DNA from: SCTD01 sp963784675
Lineage (GTDB): Bacteria; Actinomycetota; Actinomycetes; Mycobacteriales; SCTD01
Reading direction: 5' to 3'
NCBI GenBank assembly: GCA_963784675.1
Contig: CAWASE010000014.1
Location: forward strand, 1-64,000
Length of the DNA: 64,000 nucleotides
Part shown: in pieces, positions 18,092-26,389 of the stretch
How positions within the stretch are numbered: position 1 is the stretch's first letter
Layout: every line of letters begins with the position of its first letter
Translations under genes and position numbers: made by a program
The notes under the pieces: model-generated
Databases searched by the model: none
What the model was told of the DNA's origin: nothing
What the model saw: only the letters and a program-made list of their open reading frames with translations

Positions 18092-19063
18092 TCAGCCGCG
18101 GACCTGCAGCAGCACCTTGCCGGCTGCGCGCCGCTCGTCCATCTCGAGCAGTGCCTGCGACGCCTGCTCGAGCGGGAAGACGGGGCCGAGCACGGGGTCC
18201 AGCCGGCCGGCGGCGAGCAGCGGCGCGAGCTCGGCCCACTGCTCCTGCAGGTAGTCCAGCTGGGACAGGAAGAACGCGCCCCAGCCGACGCCGACCACCG
18301 AGATGTTGTTGAGCAGCAGCCGGTTCACCTTCACCTGCGGGATCTCGCCGCCGGTGAAGCCGATGACGAGCAGCCGTCCCTCCCGCGCCAGGCTGCGCAG
18401 CGAGTCGGTGAAGCGGTCTCCGCCGACCGGGTCGACCACGAGGTCGACGCCCTTGCCACCCGTCAGCTCCTTGACCTGGTCGCGGAAGCCGTCGGCGCCG
18501 ACGACCTCGTGCGCGCCGGCCTGACGGGCGACCTCGCCCTTCTCCGGCGACGACGTCACCGCGATGACGCGGGCACCCAGGGCCGCAGCGAGCTGGACCG
18601 CCGCGGTACCGACACCGCCCGCGGCGCCGTGCACCAGGACGGTCTCGCCCGCGCGGAGCTGCCCGCGGCGCACCAGCCCGAAGTGGACGGTCAGGTAGTT
18701 CATCGGCAGGGCCGCGCCGGCAGCGAACGAGACGCGGTCGGGCAGCGGGAAGACGCCCTGCGGCTCGACGGCCACGACCTCGGCGAAGCCCCCCAGCATC
18801 GGGAAGGCGGCCACCCGGTCGCCCACCTTCACCGCGGCGCCGTCGGGCGCCTGACGCACCGTGCCGGCGACCTCCGAGCCGGGCACGAACGGCAGCTCGG
18901 GCTTCATCTGGTACTGCCCGCGGCTCTGCAGCACCTCGGGGAAGGTGACGCCGGCGACGTGCACGTCGACCAGGAACTGCCCGGGACCGGCGGTGGGCTC
19001 CGGGAGGTCGACCACCTGCAGGGCGGCGGGTCCGTCGAGGGTGGTGATCTGCACGGCGCGCAC
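18092..19063 (-). CDS. Quinone oxidoreductase-like MDR-family dehydrogenase
   Basis: 323 residues of the zinc-independent medium-chain dehydrogenase/reductase type. The N-terminal GroES-like domain includes PFVPGSEVAGTV. The NADPH-binding Rossmann segment HGAAGGVGTAAVQLA carries the AAxxGVG motif of quinone oxidoreductases. The structural and catalytic zinc cysteines of alcohol dehydrogenases are absent. It probably reduces quinones or enones with NADPH in the cytoplasm. GTG 19063 has GGAGG upstream with good spacing. It appears unrelated to the glycan genes around it and is transcribed alone. Confidence 0.9.
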   Translation of the reverse strand: MRAVQITTLDGPAALQVVDLPEPTAGPGQFLVDVHVAGVTFPEVLQSRGQYQMKPELPFVPGSEVAGTVRQAPDGAAVKVGDRVAAFPMLGGFAEVVAVEPQGVFPLPDRVSFAAGAALPMNYLTVHFGLVRRGQLRAGETVLVHGAAGGVGTAAVQLAAALGARVIAVTSSPEKGEVARQAGAHEVVGADGFRDQVKELTGGKGVDLVVDPVGGDRFTDSLRSLAREGRLLVIGFTGGEIPQVKVNRLLLNNISVVGVGWGAFFLSQLDYLQEQWAELAPLLAAGRLDPVLGPVFPLEQASQALLEMDERRAAGKVLLQVRG

Positions 19064-19127
19064 GGGCGGTCCTCCAGGAGTCGGTTCGGCCCTGCCAGCG
19101 TCGCACCTGTGTCGCGAGGGGGTGGCG

Positions 19128-20138
19128 TCAGGTAGGAAGCAGGACGGCCAGCTCGGCGGCGGCGTCGGCCCAGGTCCGGGTCAGCGGCGGCGGGGCAGGT
19201 GGGCGTTCGTGGACGGCAGCGTCCAGCGCCGTGGCCCAGGCGGCGACGTCGCCGGCGGGCAGGTAGGTGGCCCGACCGTGCGTGCTCTCGCGCAGCACCG
19301 GCAGGTCGCTGACCAGGGCCGCCGTCCCACAGGCCCAGGCCTCCAGCGGAGGCAGCCCGAAGCCCTCGTACCGCGACGGGTAGACGAGCGCCTGCGCGCC
19401 GGTCAGCAACGTGCGCAAGTCAGCGTCGGTCAGGTGACCGGGCACCAGGACGCGGGGTGAGGTCGGCGTCGGCACGTGCGCGAAGACGTCGCGACCACCA
19501 CCGACGAGCACGAGCAGGTGCGGGGTCGGCAACGAGGCGGACGCGGCGACCGCCGTCGCGGCGTCCTTGCGCGGGTCGGCCCAACCGGGGAGCACCAGAT
19601 AGGGGAGGTCGAGCCCCAGCCGGCCGCGCAGGTCGTCGACCTCGGTCCGGCTGGCCGGACCGAACAGCGGGTCGACCGCAGGAGGCACGACGGCGATCCG
19701 ATCAGGTCGCACGCCCCGCCGGCGCAGCTCGTCGGCGACGGTGCGGGAGACCGTGACCACCTGCCGCGCCCGTCGGGCCCCCGCCAGGACCAGCGCGCCG
19801 TAGTGCCGCATCGACGGCACGAACCACTGCGGTCCGACCAGAGGCGCCAGGTCGTGGACGAGGACCGTGGACCCTCGCCCGAGCAGCGGAGCGGTGTTGG
19901 CCAGCGACAGCAGCGGTCGGCCGTGCGCGAGCAGCGGGAGCAGCGCCTGCTCCCACAGCTGCCCCCCGGTCCGTCCCGGCGGCATCGGCACCACACGGTC
20001 GGCGAGCGCGTCCGCCGTCGGGCACAGCACCTGCAGGTCGATGCCGTGGACGAGCAGGGCTTCCAGCAGCGAGCGTGCCGTCCGCTGCAACCCTCCGGGG
20101 CGCTGCGGCAGGAAGCGGCCGTTGACCACGATCGTCAC
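19128..20138 (-). CDS. Family 4 glycosyltransferase
   Basis: 336 residues, GT-B fold. It begins VTIVVNGRFLPQRPGGLQRT and has PPAVDPLF, LVLPGWADPRKDAATAVAA and ALVYPSRYEGFGLPPLEAWACG with the acidic EX7E pair, then LPAGDVAAWATALDA. GTG 20138 overlaps the stop of the GT2 gene before it (20135-20926), so the two are translated together. It likely extends the repeat unit; donor unknown. Confidence 0.88.
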   Translation of the reverse strand: MTIVVNGRFLPQRPGGLQRTARSLLEALLVHGIDLQVLCPTADALADRVVPMPPGRTGGQLWEQALLPLLAHGRPLLSLANTAPLLGRGSTVLVHDLAPLVGPQWFVPSMRHYGALVLAGARRARQVVTVSRTVADELRRRGVRPDRIAVVPPAVDPLFGPASRTEVDDLRGRLGLDLPYLVLPGWADPRKDAATAVAASASLPTPHLLVLVGGGRDVFAHVPTPTSPRVLVPGHLTDADLRTLLTGAQALVYPSRYEGFGLPPLEAWACGTAALVSDLPVLRESTHGRATYLPAGDVAAWATALDAAVHERPPAPPPLTRTWADAAAELAVLLPT

Positions 20139-20926
20139 CGGCGCACCCGGCCGACCAGGGCGCCCGCAGCGCGTAGCAGCCCCGAGGCCGTACCTGTCAG
20201 ATAGCCGGCCTGCAGGTCGCGCGCGGCCGGGAGCACTGCGTCGCGCCAGGCGGCGTCCCGCAGCCCGGAGGTCGTCCCTGCTCCGACGCCGTACGCGAAG
20301 GCCCGCCGCAGGCCCTGTCCGCGCGTGCGCCACTGCAGGTGGACCACCGACGCTCCCGGTTCGTAGCACCCGACCCAGCCCGCCCGGAGCACGCGGGCGA
20401 ACAGGTCCTGGTCCTCGGCGGCGTGCGCGGGCGTGCCGGGGCCGAGCCGCTCGTCGAAGCCACCGACCTGCTCCAGGGCCGCGCGCCGGAGGGCGCAGTT
20501 GGCCCCGTGCCCGAGCAGAGCGTCAGGTGCCAGCGCCTGCGCGTGCGCGTGCAGGGCCAGCGAGACCGGCGCCGCCGACTCCCGGTCGGCCTCGACGCGG
20601 CCCGTCACCAGCCCGACGTCGGGATCCGCGAAGCCTTGACGCAGCGCCTGGGCCCAGCCGGCCGCCGGTCGGCAGTCGTCGTCGGTGAAGGCGATCAGAG
20701 GTGCTGAGGTCACGGCGATCCCGCGATTGCGTGCACGTGAGGTCCCGGCCCGGTCCTCGCGTACGCAACGCACGCCACGGGCTGCGCACAGCTGAGCGGT
20801 GGCGTCCGACGTCGAGGCGGAGTCGACGACCACCACCTCGCACCGGTCGTCCAGGGAAGAGGGCAGGGCGTCCAGCAGGCCTGCCAGCAGGTGGGGTCGG
20901 TCCCGGGTGGCGATGACGACGGCCAG
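20135..20926 (-). CDS. Family 2 glycosyltransferase with unresolved start codon
   Basis: About 263 residues. AVVIATRDRPHLLAGLL, TSRARNRGI, FTDDDC (DxD) and GGFDERLGPGT-PAHAAEDQD are GT2 motifs. The C-terminus (VHLQW, AYGVGAGTTSGL, AGYLTGTASGLLRAAG) parallels the protein at 16112-16936. No ATG, GTG or TTG lies near the expected start. The codon before LAVVIATRD is ACG, and the leucine codon itself (CTG, ending 20926) is the closest candidate; the first upstream GTG in frame lies inside the divergent gene starting at 20936. Either a non-standard start or a local sequence error is likely. Confidence 0.8.
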   Translation of the reverse strand: MAVVIATRDRPHLLAGLLDALPSSLDDRCEVVVVDSASTSDATAQLCAARGVRCVREDRAGTSRARNRGIAVTSAPLIAFTDDDCRPAAGWAQALRQGFADPDVGLVTGRVEADRESAAPVSLALHAHAQALAPDALLGHGANCALRRAALEQVGGFDERLGPGTPAHAAEDQDLFARVLRAGWVGCYEPGASVVHLQWRTRGQGLRRAFAYGVGAGTTSGLRDAAWRDAVLPAARDLQAGYLTGTASGLLRAAGALVGRVRR

Positions 20927-20935
20927 CGTAGGTTC

Positions 20936-22111
20936 GTGCGGGTGCGCGTCCTGGTCGTCTCCGCCTGGGAACCGTGGCGTCGCGGCGACGGCGCGTGCCT
21001 CGTCCTGCACGCGCACCTCCGGGAGCTGGCCACCCGCCACGACGTGATCCTGCTGAGCGCCGGGGCACCGCAGGTCCGCTCGGCCGTTCCCGCCCGGACG
21101 GTACCGGACGGCCTGCCGGCCCGCTGGTACGGCCGGCGCTACCCGCCACCGGTCGATGCGGTGGCCCGTCGGCTGCGGCGAGGGCGCGAGCCGGCGCACG
21201 TCGGGTTCGTCGCCCGCCCTGCTCTGGTGGCCGAGCTGCGGCAGCTGGTCCGCACCCACCGGCCGCAGCTCGTGCACCTGTTCGGGTGGGGGACGGCGGC
21301 CCTGCTCCCGCACCTGGCCGGGGTACCGGCGGTGCACGACGCTGTCGACCCCTGGGCGGCCAACCGGACCAACCGGGCGGTGGGCAGAGCGCACGCCCTG
21401 CTCGACGCCGGCGAGGACAGCCGCATCCGTGCGCACGAGAAGCGCTGGTATCCAGCGCTTTCCCGCGTCGTCGTCCGGACGGACGAAGACGCACGACAGC
21501 TCGCCGCGGACGTACCCGCTGCTCGGGTCGTCGTCGTGCCGAACGGGGTCGACCCGGGCCCGGAGCCGACCCCGGCGCGCGGTGAAGTGCTCGCCTTCCT
21601 CGGTGCGTACGACGCGCACAGCAACGTCGAAGCAGCGCGCGAGCTCGTGACGCAGGTGCTGCCGCTGGTCCGCCAGCACCGTCCCGGGGCCAGCGTGCTG
21701 CTCATCGGACGCGACCCGCCGCCCGGGCTTCAGGCGCTGGCCGGCGAGCACGTCGCGCTGACCGGCACCGTCGAGGACGTGCGTCCGCACCTGGAGCGGG
21801 CCGCGGTCGTGGTGGTGCCGCTGCGCAGCGGGATGGGGGTGCGCAACAAGGTCCTGGAAGCGATGGCAGCAGCGCGTCCCGTCGTCGCGACCCCGCTGGC
21901 GCTGCACGGGATCGGCCCCTCCGACGGGGTGCGCAGCGGCGAGTCCGCCGCCGACCTCGCGCGGGCGCTGCTGCCCTGGCTGGCCGACCCGGCAGCGCTG
22001 GCCGCGGACGGTGCGCGCAACCGGTCGCTCGTGCAGGAGCAGTTCACCTGGGCCCGGAGCTCGCGGGTCCTCGAGCAGGTCTGGGAGCAGGCATGCGCCT
22101 CGACCTCCTGA
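20936..22111 (+). CDS. Family 4 glycosyltransferase
   Basis: 391 residues. RVLVVSAWEPWRRGDGACLV at the N-terminus; C-terminal GT-B motifs LAFLGAYDAHSNVEAAREL, GASVLLIGRDPPPGLQALAG and a switch region RSGMGVRNKVLEAMAAARPV, where a GxGxKxLEAM pattern replaces the usual EGFGLVxLE. This form is common in the subgroup that includes rhamnosyl- and galactosyltransferases. The GTG start has only a weak TAGG upstream and faces the start of the minus-strand GT gene about ten bases away. The end overlaps the next GT gene by 19 bases. Confidence 0.86.
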   Translation: MRVRVLVVSAWEPWRRGDGACLVLHAHLRELATRHDVILLSAGAPQVRSAVPARTVPDGLPARWYGRRYPPPVDAVARRLRRGREPAHVGFVARPALVAELRQLVRTHRPQLVHLFGWGTAALLPHLAGVPAVHDAVDPWAANRTNRAVGRAHALLDAGEDSRIRAHEKRWYPALSRVVVRTDEDARQLAADVPAARVVVVPNGVDPGPEPTPARGEVLAFLGAYDAHSNVEAARELVTQVLPLVRQHRPGASVLLIGRDPPPGLQALAGEHVALTGTVEDVRPHLERAAVVVVPLRSGMGVRNKVLEAMAAARPVVATPLALHGIGPSDGVRSGESAADLARALLPWLADPAALAADGARNRSLVQEQFTWARSSRVLEQVWEQACASTS

Positions 22112-23124
22112 GCCGGCACCTGCCGCTCGCCGAGGGCACGGCCGCCGGACGCATCCTGCTGGCCGCCGTCGACGGCCTGCTCCAGGAGGGGTGCGACGTC
22201 ACGGTGACCTCCTGGGCGCCGGAACGCCCGACGGCGACGCTGCCGGCCTGGTGCCGCTGGGCGCCGCTGAGCCCCGAGCCGGCCTGGCGGACCCGGGGCC
22301 GCGCGCTGGTCCGTCCGCGCACGGACGCGGTGCGGGTCGACTGGCAGCCGCAGGGACTGGCTCTCGCCGACGACCCGCTGTCGGCGCCTGCCCTGCCGCC
22401 GGGTGGCGTCACGACCGTCCACTACGCGCCGACGCTGGACCTCGCCGCGCTCGGGTCGCGCCTGACCCCGTCCGACCGGCAGGACCTGCGCGCGGAACGG
22501 CGGCTGCGGCGACCGGTCCTGGCCTACTCCGAGCGGGTGGCCCGGTGGTGCGGCGGCACGGCCGTCCCGGTCGCCGTGCGGGTGCCGACCGCCCCCCTGG
22601 AGCTCGTCGACGCGCCGGTCGCCGGGCTGCTCGCCGACTGGACGTGGGCGCCGAACCGGGTCGCGCTGCACACCCTGCTGACCGCGTGGCCGCAGGTGCG
22701 CGCCGCGGTCCCGGCAGCGCGGCTGGAGCTCGCCGGTCGAGGTGAACTCTCGGTGGGCAGTCTTCCGGGCGTCACCGTGCTGGGCCAGGTGGCCTGCGCC
22801 GCAGACGCACTCGCCCGGTGGGCCGTGCTGGCGTTTCCCTGCCCGCCGACCTCGGGCCCGAAGGTCAAGGTGCTCGAGGCCGCGGCCGCCGGTGTGCCGG
22901 TGCTGACGACCGACGCCGGCGCAGAGGGACTACGGAGCGAGGCGCTGACCAGCCCCGACCGCTTCGCGGGAGCCCTCGCCGACCTGCTGCGCGACCCCGT
23001 CGCGCGGGCCGCGCGGGCGCTGCAGGCCCGGACCGACGTGGCGCACCACCACGCGCCCCGGCCGGCCGCCCGCGCCCGGCTCGCGGTGTTGGCCGGTCAC
23101 GAGCAGGGCCAGCAGCAGCGCTGA
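22093..23124 (+). CDS. Glycosyltransferase, GT4-like
   Basis: 343 residues. MRLDLLSRHLPLAEGTAAGR start, an N-terminal domain with VTTVHYAPTLDLAAL, then LADWTWAPNRVALHTLL and a GPKVKVLEAAAAGVPVLTTD switch motif, similar in style to the gene before it. It overlaps that gene by 19 bases, so the two form a coupled pair. The last 195 bases overlap the convergent polymerase gene. The C-terminal tail (HHHAPRPAARARL) is low in complexity and may be shaped by that overlap. Donor unknown. Confidence 0.82.
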   Translation: MRLDLLSRHLPLAEGTAAGRILLAAVDGLLQEGCDVTVTSWAPERPTATLPAWCRWAPLSPEPAWRTRGRALVRPRTDAVRVDWQPQGLALADDPLSAPALPPGGVTTVHYAPTLDLAALGSRLTPSDRQDLRAERRLRRPVLAYSERVARWCGGTAVPVAVRVPTAPLELVDAPVAGLLADWTWAPNRVALHTLLTAWPQVRAAVPAARLELAGRGELSVGSLPGVTVLGQVACAADALARWAVLAFPCPPTSGPKVKVLEAAAAGVPVLTTDAGAEGLRSEALTSPDRFAGALADLLRDPVARAARALQARTDVAHHHAPRPAARARLAVLAGHEQGQQQR

Positions 23125-24846
23125 CAGGCCGAACCAGACGGGGGCGGTGCGCGCCAGCGTCGGTACGCCCCGCTGCGGCGGACCGACGAGGTCGACCTGC
23201 AGGGAGGTGACGCGTGTGCGCTCGCGCGTGGTGAGCACCACCGAGCGCAGTACCGACCGGGCCTGCGCCTCGGTCGGGGCCTCGATGCGCAAGGTGCCGA
23301 ACCCGGCGGCGGGCTCGCGCGCCCGGCAGTCCAGGCTGACCTCCGGGTCCGTCGCGGCGACCGCCTGCGCCACCCCGCACGTGGTCGCCACGAGGGTGCG
23401 GCCGATCCCGACCGGATCGAACCCGCCTGCCTCGCGGGCGACCGGAAGGGTCCGGAAGACCGTGCTGACGGCGACGTGCGAGGGCCACAGCACCGCGACG
23501 GCGCTGCCGACGACGACCGCCGCGACGACCCCGGCGGCGCGGCGTCGCGCGTCGGTCGGCAGCGTGGGTCGCAGGACACCCTGCGTCCGCTCCCCGGAGG
23601 CGACACCGACGGCGAGCAGCAGCCACAGCAGGTCGGTGCTGCTGCGCAGGGACAGCGCGTCGAAGGCGAAGCCGGCGCCGAGCAGGACGACGGCGCCGGC
23701 CAGCGAGACGGCGCAGGTGGTGCGGGTGGAGGACGGTCCGGCCCGCAGGCCCCGCGCGCACACCAGGACTCCGGTGCCGAGCGCAGCGACCAGCAGCAGC
23801 GCACCCACGACCCCCGTCTCGGTGTAGGCGAGCAGGTACGTCTGGTCGACGGCGGTCAGCCCCAGGTCCCGGATCCCTCCGAGGCCGATGCCGCCGAGGG
23901 GTCGCTGGGCGACGGCCTCCAGGACGACCGGTCGTCGTTCGGCGCGCACGTCCAGCGCGCCCTGGTCGACGCCTGCGCCGAAGCGCGCCGTGACGGACGG
24001 GAGGGCGAGCACGACGGTCAGCGCCGCCAGCGCCCCGGTGCCCAGCAGGGCGGCGGCCCTGCGGCTGCGCAGCCCGAGCACCAGCACCAGCAGCCCGAGG
24101 AACAACGCGACCGGTGCGGTCCGGCTGAACGACCAGTACCCCGCCAGCACGAGCAGGACCGCCCCGACGAGCCTGAGGGGCAACCGGAACCGCGCCCAGG
24201 GCGCGGCGAGCACCGCCGGGAGCAGGGCCGCCGTGACCCAGGCGTACTGCAGGGCGAACTCCTGCCCGACCCGGACGCGCGTCTGCCCGGCCCGACGTTC
24301 CAGGGCTGTCGTCAGCGGTCCAGGATCCTGGCTCGGGGACAACGCGAACAGGGTGCCGCCGAGACTGCGTCCGGTCAGGTGCTCGACGACGCCGAGCACG
24401 GCGGCGGCGATGCCGACCGCGGCCAGGACCCGGAGCGTGTACGGCCTGTCGTCGACGGCACGCACGCAGGCGAGCGTCACGACGAACAGGGTCAACGCCT
24501 CCAGCAGATTCAGCCACTGCTGCACGGCGCCGCCGAACGACAGCAGCGACGGCGCGAGCAGCACCCCGGTGACGAGGGTGCCGAGGGCGAACAGGCCGGC
24601 GGCGACGTGCACCTGGGTCACGGCGAACAGGCGCGCACTGTCCGGTCGTCGCAGCAGGCCGAGCGCGACGGAGACGACGGCGACCCGGAGGAAGGTCGGC
24701 AGCGGGGAGACGCCGTTGGGGACCGCGAGGGTCGCCGGGACCAGCACCGTCAGCGCGACCAGCAGCGCCAGCGCGTGGCGTGGCCGCGAAAGGACCCCTG
24801 TCGCCGCGACTCCCGCTCCGGCCAGCAGCAGGAGCAGCGACCCCAC
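22930..24846 (-). CDS. Wzy-like polysaccharide polymerase (O-antigen ligase family) with Wzz-like C-terminal region
   Basis: 638 residues. The first ~430 residues hold about ten membrane helices with the large loop of the Wzy_C/O-antigen ligase family, where GGIGLGGIRDLG and YLLAYTETGVVGALLLVAAL are typical. After this comes another helix, a soluble extracytoplasmic segment of about 110 residues and a final helix (APVWFGLSALLLALLV). That helix-domain-helix order, with a VDLVGPPQRGVPT stretch just before the last helix, is what Wzz chain-length proteins look like. It presumably polymerises lipid-linked repeats outside the membrane. The last ~60 residues are read antisense through the end of the gene at 22093-23124 and look unnatural, so the true stop may lie near 23100. 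It starts four bases after the Wzz-like gene. Confidence 0.82.
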   Translation of the reverse strand: MGSLLLLLAGAGVAATGVLSRPRHALALLVALTVLVPATLAVPNGVSPLPTFLRVAVVSVALGLLRRPDSARLFAVTQVHVAAGLFALGTLVTGVLLAPSLLSFGGAVQQWLNLLEALTLFVVTLACVRAVDDRPYTLRVLAAVGIAAAVLGVVEHLTGRSLGGTLFALSPSQDPGPLTTALERRAGQTRVRVGQEFALQYAWVTAALLPAVLAAPWARFRLPLRLVGAVLLVLAGYWSFSRTAPVALFLGLLVLVLGLRSRRAAALLGTGALAALTVVLALPSVTARFGAGVDQGALDVRAERRPVVLEAVAQRPLGGIGLGGIRDLGLTAVDQTYLLAYTETGVVGALLLVAALGTGVLVCARGLRAGPSSTRTTCAVSLAGAVVLLGAGFAFDALSLRSSTDLLWLLLAVGVASGERTQGVLRPTLPTDARRRAAGVVAAVVVGSAVAVLWPSHVAVSTVFRTLPVAREAGGFDPVGIGRTLVATTCGVAQAVAATDPEVSLDCRAREPAAGFGTLRIEAPTEAQARSVLRSVVLTTRERTRVTSLQVDLVGPPQRGVPTLARTAPVWFGLSALLLALLVTGQHREPGAGGRPGRVVVRHVGPGLQRPRGPRDGVAQQVGEGSREAVGAGQRLAP

Positions 24847-24850
24847 GTGC

Positions 24851-25468
24851 TCAGCCCTGCCGGGTGCGCCGCCGCAGCAGCAGGCCGAGCCCGACCGCCA
24901 CGCCGACCAGCACTCCTGCGAGCAGCGCCTCGGCGAGGGCGCGCTTGCGTCCGGGAGCGATCTTCTCCGCGTCGGCCGCGGCCTGCACCACGATCACCTG
25001 CACCTGGTCGACGGCGGGGATCGCCGCGGCCTTCTGCTCGGCCGCCACCTCGGCCTGCACCTGCGCGGCCAGGGCGTCGGCCGTCTGCTGGGCCTGCTTC
25101 TTGCTCGTGCCGGTGCCGTTGGTGCGCAGGAGCAGGTCCTCCAGCCGTGCCTCGCCCGACAGGCGGCCCCGGACGTCCTCGACCGGCACCTTCAGTCGCG
25201 CTGCGACGGGGACGGCCACGCGGTCGGTACCGATCAGCCCGATGTACTTGAAGCGGAGCCGGGAGAGCTTGTTCAGCAGGCCTGCGTCGTCGGCGGCGAT
25301 GACCGCCCGCGGCTGGTCCAGGCTGAGCACGGCGGTGCTCTGCCAGGTCGGGGTCGCAGACATCAGGGCGACGAAGGCGACAGCCGCCACCAGCACCGCC
25401 GTGACGATCGCGAGGAGCAGCGGCTGGCGCAGCTCGTGCGGTTCAGGACGCCGCAGCAGCGGGTTCAT
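24851..25468 (-). CDS. Wzz/chain-length-determinant-like membrane protein
   Basis: 205 residues: membrane helix at about 18-40, an extracytoplasmic domain beginning with STAVLSLDQP, a helical, Ala/Gln/Glu-rich middle that could form a coiled coil (KKQAQQTADALAAQVQAEVA), and a second helix near the C-terminus followed by RRRTRQ. This is the Wzz (polysaccharide co-polymerase) topology, with no attached tyrosine kinase. ATG 25468 overlaps the stop of the upstream GT2 gene, and the polymerase gene follows four bases later. Co-transcription with the polymerase supports a role in chain length. Confidence 0.8.
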   Translation of the reverse strand: MNPLLRRPEPHELRQPLLLAIVTAVLVAAVAFVALMSATPTWQSTAVLSLDQPRAVIAADDAGLLNKLSRLRFKYIGLIGTDRVAVPVAARLKVPVEDVRGRLSGEARLEDLLLRTNGTGTSKKQAQQTADALAAQVQAEVAAEQKAAAIPAVDQVQVIVVQAAADAEKIAPGRKRALAEALLAGVLVGVAVGLGLLLRRRTRQG

Positions 25469-26373
25469 CCGCGGTTCGTCGCGAGCCGGACTGCCCCCAC
25501 GAGCGAGCCTGCGGTGCGGGCCGTGTCGCACGCGGCATGGAAGACGACGTCGCGGCGCCAGCCTTCCCGTCGACGGCGTCCAGCCTGCTCGCGCGACCAG
25601 GACAGCGCCACGGCTGCGCCGCCGAACCGCCTGCGGCGCAGGCTCTCTGCGTCGAGCAGCCACTCCGAGCGGCCCTGCAGATAGGCGCGTCGCAGCACCC
25701 AAGAGCGACGGAGCCGGGTCGTTGGCAGCTCGTGCACGACGGTGGCCGACGGCACCCAGACCGCGCGGGCACCCCGGGCCCGCAGGTCGCGGACCACCTG
25801 CACGTCGTCGCCGACCAGCTGGGTGCCGCCCCGAGGGCCCAGCCGCGGGTCGAACGGCGCCGCGCGCAACGCCTCGGTGCGGGTGAGCAGGGAGGCGGTC
25901 AGCAGCGACTCCTCGGCCGTCAGGGAACGCTCGTCGGGTCCGAGATCGAGAGCGGTGAGATATCCCTCCAGGCCCGGCGCGAGCCAGCGCGGTCGGGCGA
26001 CCTGCGGGTCCAGCAGCACGCGTCCTCCGGTCAGGTCGGCCCGTCCCGCGAGCACCGGCGCGGCCAGGGCGGCGAGCCAGTCGGGAGCGGGGACCACATC
26101 ATCGTCCAACAGGGCGACGAGCCGTGTCCGGGTCTCCGCGATCCCGCGGTTGCGGGCCGTCGCGGCGCCCGGCACGGGTTCGCGCACGACGCGTCCGGAC
26201 AGGGCCGGAGGCAGCACGGGTGGTGCGTGCGGGCTCGCGTCGTTGTCGACGACGAGCACCTCGAAGCGGGGGGCGTCGCGCTGCAGGGCGAGGCCGTGCA
26301 GCGCCCTCGCCAGGGACTCCGGTCGGCGCGCGGTCGGCAGGACCACGGTCACGACCGGGTCCGCGCTGTCCAC
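25465..26373 (-). CDS. Family 2 glycosyltransferase
   Basis: 302 residues. VVLPTARRPESLARALHGLA, FEVLVVDNDAS, AATARNRGI, LLDDDV (DxD) and an acceptor-side region with LVGDDVQVVRDLRARG. The C-terminus has an Arg-rich tract and a helix, suggesting membrane association. GTG 26373 has a strong GGAGGG seven bases upstream. First gene of the GT2-Wzz-Wzy minus-strand operon, so it is likely devoted to the same polymer. Its start lies only 16 bases from the start of the divergent GT2 gene. Confidence 0.87.
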   Translation of the reverse strand: MDSADPVVTVVLPTARRPESLARALHGLALQRDAPRFEVLVVDNDASPHAPPVLPPALSGRVVREPVPGAATARNRGIAETRTRLVALLDDDVVPAPDWLAALAAPVLAGRADLTGGRVLLDPQVARPRWLAPGLEGYLTALDLGPDERSLTAEESLLTASLLTRTEALRAAPFDPRLGPRGGTQLVGDDVQVVRDLRARGARAVWVPSATVVHELPTTRLRRSWVLRRAYLQGRSEWLLDAESLRRRRFGGAAVALSWSREQAGRRRREGWRRDVVFHAACDTARTAGSLVGAVRLATNRG

Positions 26374-26389
26374 CGCCTACCCTCCGTCC

